Counted from the first letter of the stretch, positions 29,976-37,690 are shown. The stretch is 40,076 nucleotides of DNA from Candidatus Wolfebacteria bacterium (GCA_002401445.1 NVTD01000005.1:1-40076); one strand, 5' to 3'. The notes: a model not told the origin generated them from the letters alone. Numbers and translations are program-made.

Positions 29976-30128
29976 TTAGTAAGTAATGACAGTTCCATTT
30001 GGTAGAACAGTTGTACCACCTTCCGTATTGGTGTCTCGCCATCCCCCCTCCGAAGACGTTTGGCATCCCACCAAAACGAAAAATGAACACATCACTACAC
30101 ACACGACTATTAATAGTTTCTTTTTCAT
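29976..30128 (-). CDS. Small lipoprotein, 50 aa
   Basis: MKKKLLIVVCVVMCSFFVLV followed by GC gives a lipobox LVGC, so the mature protein begins at Cys22. The exposed part is only 29 residues (QTSSEGGWRDTNTEGGTTVL, then PNGTVITY). GAGG lies 6 nt before the ATG at 30128. A longer upstream reading lacks a ribosome binding site. Paired with the lipoprotein at 29739. Function unknown. Confidence 0.7.
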   Translation of the reverse strand: MKKKLLIVVCVVMCSFFVLVGCQTSSEGGWRDTNTEGGTTVLPNGTVITY

Positions 30129-30159
30129 AATGGCCTCTATAGATATTAAACACCTATTG

Positions 30160-30486
30160 TTAATTTTTGCAAGAAAAATATATATACCGTACAACGTCGT
30201 ACTGTGGTACGACGTACTCAAAAAATACAATCGTTTCACTCATTATTTTTTGGCATTTGCAAGAAAAATGCCCATTAATAGCCCCACATCTGCCTTCGTA
30301 AAGACGGCGGTATTTCAAAGGATAGTGATATGGACAACACCATAGGTTAACATTGCCCTTTGGCTGTTTTGGATCACCAGAGGACTCAACTGACTTTCTG
30401 TCACTTACACCACCATAATCATAGACGCCTCTACCTGAGACATTCTGCGACGTACGACAACCTATACAATTTCCGAGTAACCGCAA
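30160..30486 (-). CDS. Uncertain cysteine-rich ORF, 108 aa
   Basis: It reads RLLGNCIGCRTSQNVSGRGV after a TTG start that has GGAG 4-5 nt upstream, and contains CIGC, WCCPYHYPLKYRRLYEGRCG and SCKC. There is no signal peptide and no family I recognise. The last 30 residues run across a perfect hairpin (30194-30215). It could be a real zinc-binding protein, a decayed gene or chance. Otherwise 30129-30500 holds only the hairpin and the upstream region of the lipoprotein gene. Confidence 0.3.
   Translation of the reverse strand: MRLLGNCIGCRTSQNVSGRGVYDYGGVSDRKSVESSGDPKQPKGNVNLWCCPYHYPLKYRRLYEGRCGAINGHFSCKCQKIMSETIVFFEYVVPQYDVVRYIYFSCKN
30194..30215. repeat. Perfect hairpin upstream of the lipoprotein pair
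   Basis: 9-bp stem ACGTCGTAC/GTACGACGT with loop TGTG and no T-tract. It may be an operator or structured RNA. Confidence 0.5.
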
Positions 30487-30504
30487 GTAGCTCCACCTTC
30501 CACC

Positions 30505-30529
30505 AAAAAACCGCTCAAGTGTGAGCGGT
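30505..30529 (-). terminator. Terminator of the SurA-like gene
   Basis: Stem ACCGCTCA/TGAGCGGT with a 4-nt loop. On the minus strand it is followed by six T. Confidence 0.85.
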
Positions 30530-30563
30530 ATTTTGTAATTCGTGACTTATGACTAATTTGTGA

Positions 30564-31355
30564 CTAGTTGTCGTCTTTGTCTGACTCACTGTCATCATCC
30601 ATCATATCCTCTTCTACTTCCATGATTTCAACATTTGCTGCATTTCGTAGATCTTGAATATGATCCTGTACTGAAGCTAGTGCTGCTTGCTGTTCAAGCT
30701 GTGCACGTATTTCTGCTTCAATATCTTCTAGAGCTGGAACCTCTTCGGTCTCAGTTGGTGTTAGAGTTGCATACGCTGCTGCAACCTCTTCATCAGTTAC
30801 AATAACAACCGCTGCCGCTACTTGCTCGTCAAGATAGTTCTGAACAACTAATTGTCGGTGAACGTCAGCTCGGAACTCCTCTTCCGTAAAATCGTTTGCT
30901 GCAAGCTCTGCAAGAAACTCTTCACTCGATGCGAATCTAGCTGCAATTTGATCGTACTGTTCTGTAACAGAAGCATCATCGGCAGTAACTCCGCTTTTTG
31001 TTGCAACCTGGAACACAAGATTTTCACTGACCAACTGATCAATAGCTTGTTGTTCGATCTGAGCAAGTTGATCACCTGCTATAGCTACTCCTTGAGCTTC
31101 CGCATTTGCAATTGTTTGAGCAATACGTGTATCAAGTAGTGCACGACTGATTTCTTTTCCATTTACTAATGCAGCAACCGATGAATCGTTCATCACTACT
31201 GCAGCCTCTTCCTCACTGTCTGATCCCCAAATAAGATATGCACCAACGCCCAAAACAACGATCACAATCAGAATCCAAATCCCTGACTTTCCGCCACCGG
31301 ATTTCTCAACTGAAGTTGTTGCTGGCTCGTTAACTGCTTGTTTTACGTCCTCCAT
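30564..31355 (-). CDS. SurA-N-domain-like membrane-anchored chaperone
   Basis: 263 aa. A cytoplasmic N-terminus of about 24 residues precedes a single membrane helix (GIWILIVIVVLGVGAYLIWG). The external helical domain matches SurA/PrsA N-terminal chaperone architecture: VAALVNGKEISRALLDTRIA, QQAIDQLVSENLVFQVA and FTEEEFRADVHRQLVVQNYL. No parvulin peptidyl-prolyl isomerase domain is present. A very acidic tail (EVEEDMMDDDSESDKDDN) ends the protein. It probably helps fold exported proteins. Its own terminator follows. No Shine-Dalgarno is obvious; the leader is AT-rich. Confidence 0.75.
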   Translation of the reverse strand: MEDVKQAVNEPATTSVEKSGGGKSGIWILIVIVVLGVGAYLIWGSDSEEEAAVVMNDSSVAALVNGKEISRALLDTRIAQTIANAEAQGVAIAGDQLAQIEQQAIDQLVSENLVFQVATKSGVTADDASVTEQYDQIAARFASSEEFLAELAANDFTEEEFRADVHRQLVVQNYLDEQVAAAVVIVTDEEVAAAYATLTPTETEEVPALEDIEAEIRAQLEQQAALASVQDHIQDLRNAANVEIMEVEEDMMDDDSESDKDDN

Positions 31356-31474
31356 AAGTTAAATTTTAATTATTAAAAGCGCCACGAGTTATATAAGATA
31401 AACTATAATACTCGAAGTTATTGTACCAAAAACAAAATGACCTGAAAACTCTTGACGCTAGGCGTTTTTTAAGT

Positions 31475-32287
31475 TTATCCGTTGTTCTTATTAAGCCACG
31501 AGGTTATACCAGTAGCCACCTCCCCAGAATGCTCACCCATAAGCATCCCTGGGTGTGTAGCGCCTTTTATTTCAATTACCTCTGCACCGTAGTATTCACC
31601 CATTTTTTGAGTAGATTCTAGAGATATACCAAACGGTACTGATTTTCCTAGTTCTGCACCAAACATTAGTATAGGTGAGTGTACTTCTTCTTTTGTAATA
31701 GAAATACCTCTTTTTCTATCACGACGTGCTAGTCCTGATTCAGTTCCCAACATATCTTTCATTTGCATCAATACGTCCCGTGAAATATCCGGAAGTACTT
31801 TCATGATTTCCGCAGGATCTGTAGGCATACCAGCTTCCATTGCATTATATACAAGTGGAATTCTTTGAACTATATCTTCATCTGTTGTTCCTTGCACTTC
31901 ATGTGAAGTACTTGGATCAATGGGTATTACAGCTGCTGTTGGATTCTTTTTTGAGTACATCAATACCAAAAGTCCAGCCATACTATGACCTATCACAACT
32001 GGTTTTTCTAATTTAAGCTCAGTCGTGACTGTTTTTATATCATCAACATATTCATTCATTCCAACTGTTCCCAGGTCTACATCTCCACTTGGTTTATGTC
32101 CACGAAGTGATAGCGCATACGTATGAAAACCTGCCATGGACAGCTGTTCTACAATCATATTCCACATAGAATATCCTCCAAACGAACCATGCACAAGAAC
32201 AAGTGGATGTGAATATTTCTCTTCGTCTGGAATTGTCTCTTCAACAAATATATTGTTACTTCCTACTGTATGTTGTTTCTTCTCCAT
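31475..32287 (-). CDS. Alpha/beta hydrolase
   Basis: 270 aa. VLVHGSFGGYSMWNMIVEQL is the oxyanion-hole HG motif, VIGHSMAGLLVLMYS holds the nucleophile elbow GxSxG with Ser, and GATHPGMLMGEHSG has the likely catalytic His. SLRGHKPSGDVDLGTVGMNE is the conserved segment between them. No signal peptide, so cytoplasmic. Substrate cannot be told from sequence (esterase, lipase or haloperoxidase-like). An extended -10 (TGCTATAAT) lies about 45 nt upstream, followed by ACAGACC. The leader has a direct repeat TTAGTTTAATA. Confidence 0.85.
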   Translation of the reverse strand: MEKKQHTVGSNNIFVEETIPDEEKYSHPLVLVHGSFGGYSMWNMIVEQLSMAGFHTYALSLRGHKPSGDVDLGTVGMNEYVDDIKTVTTELKLEKPVVIGHSMAGLLVLMYSKKNPTAAVIPIDPSTSHEVQGTTDEDIVQRIPLVYNAMEAGMPTDPAEIMKVLPDISRDVLMQMKDMLGTESGLARRDRKRGISITKEEVHSPILMFGAELGKSVPFGISLESTQKMGEYYGAEVIEIKGATHPGMLMGEHSGEVATGITSWLNKNNG

Positions 32288-32392
32288 AAAAAATATTAGT
32301 TTAATATATTAGTTTAATACTGGTCTGTATTATAGCATCAAAATATTCACTTCATATTCATATTGACCATTCTAAGCAAAGACTCTGATTGG

Positions 32393-32421
32393 TTGACACA
32401 ACTGTATTTACATGTTAGTTT
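32393..32421 (+). promoter_or_regulatory. Promoter of the DUF1439-like gene
   Basis: TTGACA (32393-32398), 16-17 bp, then TTAGTT or TAGTTT; the -10 is weak. The leader is about 60 nt. Confidence 0.4.
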
Positions 32422-32488
32422 CCCATTAGACCACTTTTGGATCCTAACAACAGAATAAACACAAAATCAAAATATCGAAAGGTAACTG

Positions 32489-33286
32489 ATGTCAAAAAGA
32501 AATAAAGTTTGGATAGTACTCATTACTCTAATTTTGCTCGTAATAGTCTCTTGCTCTTGGGCACTAACCATGATACCCAATATCAACCTCACTCAAGAAC
32601 AAATCAAAAATGAGATTGATAAAAAATTACCTCTTACTACAAAAGATGTAACCTTCACTGATGCGGAAGTGTTCTTGCATCAAGGAAGCATTCGGATAGC
32701 CTTCCAAGCAGAAACAACCAAGTTCGGAAAAAAGGGCAACCTTGATATGTCTATCGAGGGCGAACTGGATTACGACCCTATTGCGGGTTCATTTTATTTC
32801 GTACCGTATGATATACAGATCACTACTCTTGGGGTAGACGGCAAAACTATATCGGAAAAAACAACAGAAGTTGTCGATGCAATTAAGAAACAAGAAAAGG
32901 TAAATAAGTTTCTTGGATCTATTAGTAAATTTGCAAAGGAAAGGGACATAAAAATACCCGCTACTGCTGTAATGGGCAAGGTAGTCCAGGAAAAAGCTAC
33001 TGCCGGACTTACAAAAGCCGTAGGTCGAGCTCTTGAAAAGATACCTGTCTATACCTTCAAAAATAACATCAAGGAAAACATTGCAAAAATGTTACTTGCA
33101 TCGGTAGAAGTACAAGAAGGTGTCCTCATTGCACGCCTCACGTTTCCACAGTTACTCAAAAACATACGTGTCTTTCTAATAATATTCGTAATTACAATAG
33201 CTTTTGGAATTGCGCTGTATAGAAATCCAGAATGGGGTATCGTACTTGATGTCGTTGAATTAGCAACTGCAACATTTGATGTGTAA
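32489..33286 (+). CDS. DUF1439/YceB-like exported protein with C-terminal anchor
   Basis: 265 aa. The N-terminal hydrophobic segment VWIVLITLILLVIVSC ends in a possible lipobox (VSC without Gly/Ala), so signal type is uncertain. NLTQEQIKNEIDKKLPL and the beta-rich region that follows (DVTFTDAEVFLHQGSIRIAF) match the lipid-binding-tube style of DUF1439 lipoproteins. A second hydrophobic helix (VFLIIFVITIAFGIALY) near 228-245 anchors the C-terminus, which is unusual for that family. AAAGG lies 7 nt before the ATG. Terminator at 33305. Family call by pattern only. Confidence 0.6.
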   Translation: MSKRNKVWIVLITLILLVIVSCSWALTMIPNINLTQEQIKNEIDKKLPLTTKDVTFTDAEVFLHQGSIRIAFQAETTKFGKKGNLDMSIEGELDYDPIAGSFYFVPYDIQITTLGVDGKTISEKTTEVVDAIKKQEKVNKFLGSISKFAKERDIKIPATAVMGKVVQEKATAGLTKAVGRALEKIPVYTFKNNIKENIAKMLLASVEVQEGVLIARLTFPQLLKNIRVFLIIFVITIAFGIALYRNPEWGIVLDVVELATATFDV

Positions 33287-33304
33287 CTACTCATTAAAAA
33301 ACTC

Positions 33305-33332
33305 AAAAGCTTCCCTTCCGGGAAGCTTTTTT
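33305..33332 (+). terminator. Terminator of the DUF1439-like gene
   Basis: 11-bp stem AAAAGCTTCCC/GGGAAGCTTTT with loop TTCC and a T-tract. Confidence 0.9.
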
Positions 33333-33411
33333 CTTACTCCTTTTCGCCTTTTACTTTTCGCCCCTTACCTAGAGTATGCGGTACACGGAGTAAAATGGAT
33401 GAATGGGCTAT

Positions 33412-34044
33412 TTAAAGTAAAGCAGCAGACTCTTCGCAGATACCTTCCTTTTCACTAGTACTTGTGTTTTCTGGCATATTGTTTATCACAAAAACCTTGC
33501 TTCTGATCTCTGTATCAGTATCATTCACTTTGAAAATTTTTATGTAGTATTCACCTGCCCAAACAGGCCCCACCTCCCAATCTATATTCTTTGAATCCTC
33601 CTCTACGGTATTCTCTCTTTCCAAGCCACTTGCGCCAGGTTCGACTGCTATTCGCGTACCTGCATCAACAAGCATAACGCTCATTGAATCTACTGTCATG
33701 GATAAATCCCAAGACATGGGGTATGTGCATCCAATGTAGACTTCTGTGTCGCCCTGAGGAAAGGTGAAAGATAATTCATGGACTGTAGATGTAGAGACCG
33801 CCTCTAAGTCGGTAGATGTGGCAATATCTTCAGTATCTGGAATATCTGCAATATCTAACGAGATGTGCGGAGTTGTTGAAGCTCGCTTTGTAACCGGCCT
33901 ACTAAGAGATTGATAAACTAAATGGTTGTTTGCCAGATTAGAAATGCTCAGGTCATCAAAGACTTGATTAAATTGGCCTATAGACCAATAACCAAAAAAG
34001 GCTACACTACCAACCAAGACAAAAGTTACTAGAATGATACGCAT
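33412..34044 (-). CDS. Membrane-anchored exported protein, 210 aa
   Basis: MRIILVTFVLVGSVAFFGYW is a signal anchor. A Ser/Thr-rich spacer follows (ASTTPHISLDIADIPDTEDI, TSTDLEAVSTSTV). Then comes a beta-rich domain with the look of an Ig-like or pilus-associated fold (ELSFTFPQGDTEVYIGCTYP, MSWDLSMTVDSMSVMLVD, WAGEYYIKIFKVNDTDTEIR). Two cysteines could form a disulphide. No family recognised. It is downstream of the Tat genes on the same strand, but its N-terminus lacks a twin-arginine motif. Confidence 0.6.
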   Translation of the reverse strand: MRIILVTFVLVGSVAFFGYWSIGQFNQVFDDLSISNLANNHLVYQSLSRPVTKRASTTPHISLDIADIPDTEDIATSTDLEAVSTSTVHELSFTFPQGDTEVYIGCTYPMSWDLSMTVDSMSVMLVDAGTRIAVEPGASGLERENTVEEDSKNIDWEVGPVWAGEYYIKIFKVNDTDTEIRSKVFVINNMPENTSTSEKEGICEESAALL

Positions 34045-34093
34045 CTAGTTTTTTAGATTATACTTCGATCCCTCTTATACATAGAAACATATA

Positions 34094-34273
34094 CTATTTT
34101 ACTTCTTTCTCTTCTGTTGTGGTCAAGTTCTTGTCTACATCTGAGAAACCGTTTCTGATGTGTCTGATTGCTTCTCCTATACTACGAGTAAGTTCTGGGA
34201 TTTTCTTTGAACCAAATAGCAAAAGCAAAATTGCTGCCAAAATGATTATTTCCCTAGGTCCTAGTCCAAGCAT
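34094..34273 (-). CDS. tatA: TatA/E-type twin-arginine translocase subunit, copy 1
   Basis: 59 aa: MLGLGPREIIILAAILLLLF, then GSKKIPELTRSIGEAIRHIR and a charged tail (NGFSDVDKNLTTTEEKEVK). One transmembrane helix, the FGSKKIPEL hinge and an amphipathic helix are the full TatA layout. TatA oligomers form the pore for folded proteins. It is the most distal of four tatA-like units after tatC. Intergenic regions are about 110 nt and AT-rich (ATTATTTATTATTAAT), without clear Shine-Dalgarno sites. Confidence 0.93.
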   Translation of the reverse strand: MLGLGPREIIILAAILLLLFGSKKIPELTRSIGEAIRHIRNGFSDVDKNLTTTEEKEVK

Positions 34274-34386
34274 GATATTATTTATTATTTATTATTAATA
34301 CCGACCTTTTCTTGTGGTACTACATTGAGTAGTTGAGTATAAAGAGACCAACGGTGTCTATCTAAATATGACTACGCGATTTAGTC

Positions 34387-34545
34387 TTATTTCTCTAGAC
34401 TCTTATCATCATCAGAGAAACCGTTCCTGATGTGTCTGATTGCTTCTCCAACGTTACGAGCAAGTTCTGGGATCTTTTTTGAGCCAAATAGCAAAAGCAA
34501 AATTCCTGCTAAAATAACTATTTCTCTAGGTCCTAATCCAAACAT
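34387..34545 (-). CDS. tatA: TatA/E-type twin-arginine translocase subunit, copy 2
   Basis: 52 aa: MFGLGPREIVILAGILLLLF, GSKKIPELARNVGEAIRHIR, NGFSDDDKSLEK. The helix and hinge are nearly identical to copies 1 and 4; the acidic tail is shorter. The upstream spacer repeats the ATTATTTATTATTAAT motif of the other copies, so the unit that duplicated includes the intergenic region. Confidence 0.92.
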   Translation of the reverse strand: MFGLGPREIVILAGILLLLFGSKKIPELARNVGEAIRHIRNGFSDDDKSLEK

Positions 34546-34674
34546 GATAGTGTTAATTATTTATTATTAATAACGACCCTTTTATGATACTACATGGGTA
34601 GTTGGAGGTAAAGAGTACAAAGTGACTAACTGTGACTAAAAAATTTAATCTATCACTCTCCCCTCTTCATCTTA

Positions 34675-34906
34675 GAACCTGTCTACAATCTCACCGCAAT
34701 GATCAAAAATGAAGCTTGTCGACTGAAATCACGAAATTTGCACTACAAGGGCATTTCCATTTTCATAGTCGTTGCACTCCTTGAAAATTGGTCCACTACA
34801 AATCATTTATTTTTCCTCAGCAATGTTCACATTGCCTCGCCAAAATACATAATTTGTAACACAAATTTCCATAATTTCAGAACGACATGAGATCGTAGAC
34901 AAGTTC
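34675..34906. mobile_element. Foldback element copy 2 (MITE-like), inserted in a tatA paralogue
   Basis: Starts GAACCTGTCTACAATCTCA and ends with the near-complement (GAGATCGTAGACAAGTTC). The target duplication TTA is exact (34672-34674 and 34907-34909). The core lies in the opposite orientation to the other copies: on the minus strand it reads TTTTGGCGAGGCAATGTGAA, with stem ACAAATTATGTA. It sits between codon GGC-TTC of the broken tatA and GATGAAGAG, which continues the tatA-like acidic tail. Confidence 0.8.
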
Positions 34907-35032
34907 TTAGAAGCCGTTCCTGATGTGTCTGATTGCTTCTCCAATGTTGCGAGCAAGTTCTGGGATTTTTTTTGATCCAAACAACAAAACTGCCAAAAAA
35001 TACTAGAATAATTATTTACCTAGGCCCTAACC
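34907..35032 (-). pseudogene. tatA: Broken tatA copy 3
   Basis: On the minus strand GGGCCTAGG (the GPR codons), KIPELA and EAIRHIRNGF stretches are recognisable at over 80 percent DNA identity with copy 2. The start region and the transmembrane helix contain indels and stops. The C-terminus is cut by foldback element copy 2 directly after NGF; beyond the element GATGAAGAGG resumes the acidic tail. Confidence 0.85.
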
Positions 35033-35048
35033 AGGGTAGAAACATATA

Positions 35049-35228
35049 CTATTTTACTTCTTTTTTTTCTGCTGTGTTCGTCTTCTCCTCTTCATCTGAG
35101 AATCCGTTCCTGAGGTGTTGGATAGATTCTACAATACTACGGGTAAGCTCTGGAATTTTCTTTGAGCCAAATAGCAAAAGCAAAATTGCTGCTAAAATAA
35201 CTATTTCCCTAGGTCCTAGTCCAAACAT
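35049..35228 (-). CDS. tatA: TatA/E-type twin-arginine translocase subunit, copy 4
   Basis: 59 aa: MFGLGPREIVILAAILLLLF, GSKKIPELTRSIVESIQHLR, then an acidic/basic tail NGFSDEEEKTNTAEKKEVK. Its first 20 nt overlap the end of tatC in another frame, so translation is probably coupled. It is the tatA nearest tatC and likely the ancestral copy. The amphipathic helix differs from copies 1 and 2 (VESIQHL against GEAIRHI). Confidence 0.93.
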   Translation of the reverse strand: MFGLGPREIVILAAILLLLFGSKKIPELTRSIVESIQHLRNGFSDEEEKTNTAEKKEVK

Positions 35229-35937
35229 GATAGTTTTTATTATTTATTAATATCGTTACTTCATATAATACCATAAGTGGTAATACCATCGCTAGCAACG
35301 ACAAGCCGTCTGTTGGTGGAAGTAAAGAAGTTAACACAAATATTAGAAAATAAGCCATTCGCCTCTGCTTTCTGAGAAATTCAGTTGTTACCACCCCCAT
35401 TCTTATACACATAGTTAAGAAAAGTGGAAATTCAAAAACTAATCCCAATAAAGCAGAGGTGACAAACATTTGTGATAAAAATTTGCTAATATTCCAATAA
35501 TTGGCAATCCCTAAACTAATGTTGAGAGAGGCTAGTACTTGAAGAGCGGTGTAAAGGATAGAAAAACCATAAGAAAATCCTGCAATAAAGAGGAGTACGC
35601 TTATAGGCGTAGATTTTAATAATCCCTTTCGCTCGTTTTTAGTTAACCCAGGTAAGATGAAGGCATAAAAGCTATAAATGACATACGGGACGCAAACAAT
35701 AATAGCCAGGAAAAAACCAAAATCCATCGCGACCTCAATATACTGAAATGGAGAAGTAATCGTCACTGTAACGTCAGTCAGCTTAATAAGCTCCAATAGT
35801 CTTTTCAGAATTACTGACGTAGAAAAAAAACCTATAACAAAGAATACTACAAATAAAATCAAACCCTTGTACAATCTGCGGCGCAAATCCTCCAAAAAAG
35901 GCATGAACTTTGCTATATTTTCTTTAAATAGCTCCAT
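35209..35937 (-). CDS. tatC: Sec-independent protein translocase TatC
   Basis: 242 aa with six membrane helices. The N-terminal FLEDLRRRLYKGLI matches the signal-binding LxELRxRL motif. ITSPFQYIEVAMDFGFFLAI is the F-x-Y periplasmic region, FEFPLFL lies in helix 4, and RRMAYFLIFVLTSLLPPTDG with PLMVLYE is the conserved C-terminal part. TatC recognises twin-arginine signals. The ATG at 35937 is 5 nt after the preceding stop and the stop overlaps tatA copy 4, so hydrolase, tatC and tatA form one operon. Confidence 0.94.
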   Translation of the reverse strand: MELFKENIAKFMPFLEDLRRRLYKGLILFVVFFVIGFFSTSVILKRLLELIKLTDVTVTITSPFQYIEVAMDFGFFLAIIVCVPYVIYSFYAFILPGLTKNERKGLLKSTPISVLLFIAGFSYGFSILYTALQVLASLNISLGIANYWNISKFLSQMFVTSALLGLVFEFPLFLTMCIRMGVVTTEFLRKQRRMAYFLIFVLTSLLPPTDGLSLLAMVLPLMVLYEVTILINNKNYHVWTRT

Positions 35938-35942
35938 CGGGG

Positions 35943-37406
35943 TCAGTTAGCTGTTGCGGTGGCTGTTTCCTGTATTATAGCGGGTTCTGGTGAGATTATT
36001 GGCTCTACTACTGGAGAGGCGGCTACAGGAGCGGCTACTGGTGTTTCCTCTATTATAGTGGGCTCCACTGAGATTACTGGTTCTACTACTGGAGTAGGGG
36101 CCGTAGAAGTGGCTACTGGGGTTTCCTCGAACGAGGTGGGATTCTCTGATGTCGTAGTATAGGTAGTTGATGTTGTAGTGCTTGGTGTTGAAGTTGCAGC
36201 CTCTGGTGTCGGTATAGCTACGACAGGTGTCGAAGTTGCTACGGCAGGTGTTGGTATAGCTACGACAGGTGTCGAAGTAGCCATAGGGGCACTTGGTGTC
36301 GAAGTAGCTACGGCAGGTGTTGAAGTAGATATAGAAATACCTGGTGTTAAAGTAGGTATAGAAGTACTTTGTGTCGAAGTTGCAGTAGCTGGTGTTGAAG
36401 TAGCTACAGGAGTCTCCGGCACAGTGTTGAATGTGTTAGTTGTCAGATTTACAACCACAGGTGTAGTGCTTGCGGTTGCTCCTGCTCCTGCTCCTGCGTA
36501 TGCAGGTGTTGAGGTGGCAATGCCAGGTGTAGTGCTGGCCGTCGCTCCTGCAGTTGCTCCTGCGCTTGCTCCTCCGTATGCAGGTGTTGAAGTGGCCATT
36601 CCTGGTGTAGTGCTTGCGGTTGCTCCTGCTATTGCTCCTGAATATCCAGGTGTCGAGGTAGCCATTCCTGGTGTTGAGGTTGCCATTCCAGGTGTCGAGG
36701 TTGCCATTCCAGGTGTAGCGTCGACTGTTGATGATATATATGAAGGTGTTGAAGTAGCATTAGTATTAAACCCAAATCCGTTAGAAACTACACTACCATC
36801 TGGTGCCATACGATGTCTATTGAGCCACTCTGCTACCGCTGTAACGCCCTCTTGCCACGATGCGTAAATGCGAAGATTACCACCGTCATCGTTGCCAACA
36901 TTGCCTGGATTTAGCGTTCTCACCGCTAGACCAGCCGTACCAAAACTCGAATCTTGTTGCATCATAGCCATCAGCAACCTAATATCTATGTCATAAGCAG
37001 CAGCACCACTCATAACCATAGCTCCAGTTACAGGACTGCCCCGATATCCACTACTGATATACTTATCAACCTTTTCGACAGTATTCATCACTGCCATTTT
37101 ACTCAAAATATTATACACTTTTTCTTCATGCAAAGGATCTGTAGCATAAGGAGTGATATCATATCTGCCCAAAACAGAGACTGATCCATCAGTCATCGCT
37201 TCCGCAAGAGTTGATTCTGTAACCTCAGATGATGCAGAGGTATCAACCAACAAATTTAATTTGAAAATAGTGTCCTCTAGACCGATGATCTCTACTACGG
37301 CAATATTCATCCTCTCCAAATCACCACTCATCCGAGCATAATCTCTGGATAGTTTAAACTCCCTTAATCTATTATTAAGGAGGTGTATGAGCTCATCTAT
37401 TTTCAT
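35943..37406 (-). CDS. Glucosaminidase-like protein with a long Thr/Ser/Pro repeat tail
   Basis: 487 aa. Residues 1-100 are helical. Residues about 120-200 (SGYRGSPVTGAMVMSGAAAY, LMAMMQQDSSFGTAG, NPGNVG, YASWQEGVTAVAEWLNRHR) resemble the muramidase/endo-glucosaminidase fold with a likely catalytic region around QQDSSFGT. The remaining 280 residues are low-complexity repeats of TSTP (heptads GMATSTP, then SAGATAGATASTTP) ending in Val/Pro/Glu blocks. No Sec or twin-arginine signal is visible, although the gene leads the tatC-tatA operon. It may be exported by another route or act inside. Confidence 0.6.
   Translation of the reverse strand: MKIDELIHLLNNRLREFKLSRDYARMSGDLERMNIAVVEIIGLEDTIFKLNLLVDTSASSEVTESTLAEAMTDGSVSVLGRYDITPYATDPLHEEKVYNILSKMAVMNTVEKVDKYISSGYRGSPVTGAMVMSGAAAYDIDIRLLMAMMQQDSSFGTAGLAVRTLNPGNVGNDDGGNLRIYASWQEGVTAVAEWLNRHRMAPDGSVVSNGFGFNTNATSTPSYISSTVDATPGMATSTPGMATSTPGMATSTPGYSGAIAGATASTTPGMATSTPAYGGASAGATAGATASTTPGIATSTPAYAGAGAGATASTTPVVVNLTTNTFNTVPETPVATSTPATATSTQSTSIPTLTPGISISTSTPAVATSTPSAPMATSTPVVAIPTPAVATSTPVVAIPTPEAATSTPSTTTSTTYTTTSENPTSFEETPVATSTAPTPVVEPVISVEPTIIEETPVAAPVAASPVVEPIISPEPAIIQETATATAN
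36650..36720. repeat. 21-bp tandem repeats encoding GMATSTP
   Basis: Three nearly identical 21-bp units in direct array within the hydrolase tail, with further decayed units to 36180. Likely to vary in copy number between strains. Confidence 0.7.
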
Positions 37407-37459
37407 ACGATAATGTTATGACACATATATTTATACAATAATAATAACACACACATTTA

Positions 37460-37690
37460 TTTTGTCCCATACTGTCCTTGATATGTATAAGAACCTGTCT
37501 ACAATCTCATGTCGGACAGAAATTTTAGAAATTTTTGCCACAAATTGTGTATTTTGACGAAGCAATGTGAGCATTGTTGAGGAAAAAGACGCAATTTGTG
37601 GTGAAAATTAATGAATTTTTGTCGACAAACTTGATCTTATTGCTTCGTGATGAGATCGTAGACAGGTTCTAAGGACAGTATGGGACAAAA
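37460..37690. repeat. Outer 20-bp inverted repeat enclosing foldback copy 3
   Basis: TTTTGTCCCATACTGTCCTT (37460-37479) and its perfect complement (37671-37690). Without the inserted element this would be a 20-bp hairpin with a short loop, so copy 3 landed in the loop of an older palindrome. Confidence 0.8.
37491..37669. mobile_element. Foldback element copy 3 (MITE-like)
   Basis: 179 bp. Ends GAACCTGTCTACAATCTCA and its near-complement; exact TAA duplication (37488-37490, 37670-37672). Inner stem CCACAAATTG/CAATTTGTGG, conserved GTATTTTGACGAAGCAATG, apical stem CAATG/CATTG, then TTGAGGAAAA. Confidence 0.85.

Noticed and set aside
31440-31475. Plus-strand terminator ACGC-TAG-GCGT followed by six T
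   Set aside because: The stem is only 4 bp and no plus-strand gene lies upstream.
34907-35032. tatA copy 3 as an intact gene expressed by frameshifting
   Set aside because: It lacks a start codon, has several indels in the membrane helix, and is cut by an inserted element, so it is a pseudogene.
36178-36867. Long plus-strand ORF rich in Val/Gly/Ala opposite the hydrolase tail
   Set aside because: It is the antisense reading of the TSTP repeats; repeats with a period of three stay open in several frames. No ribosome binding site or promoter.
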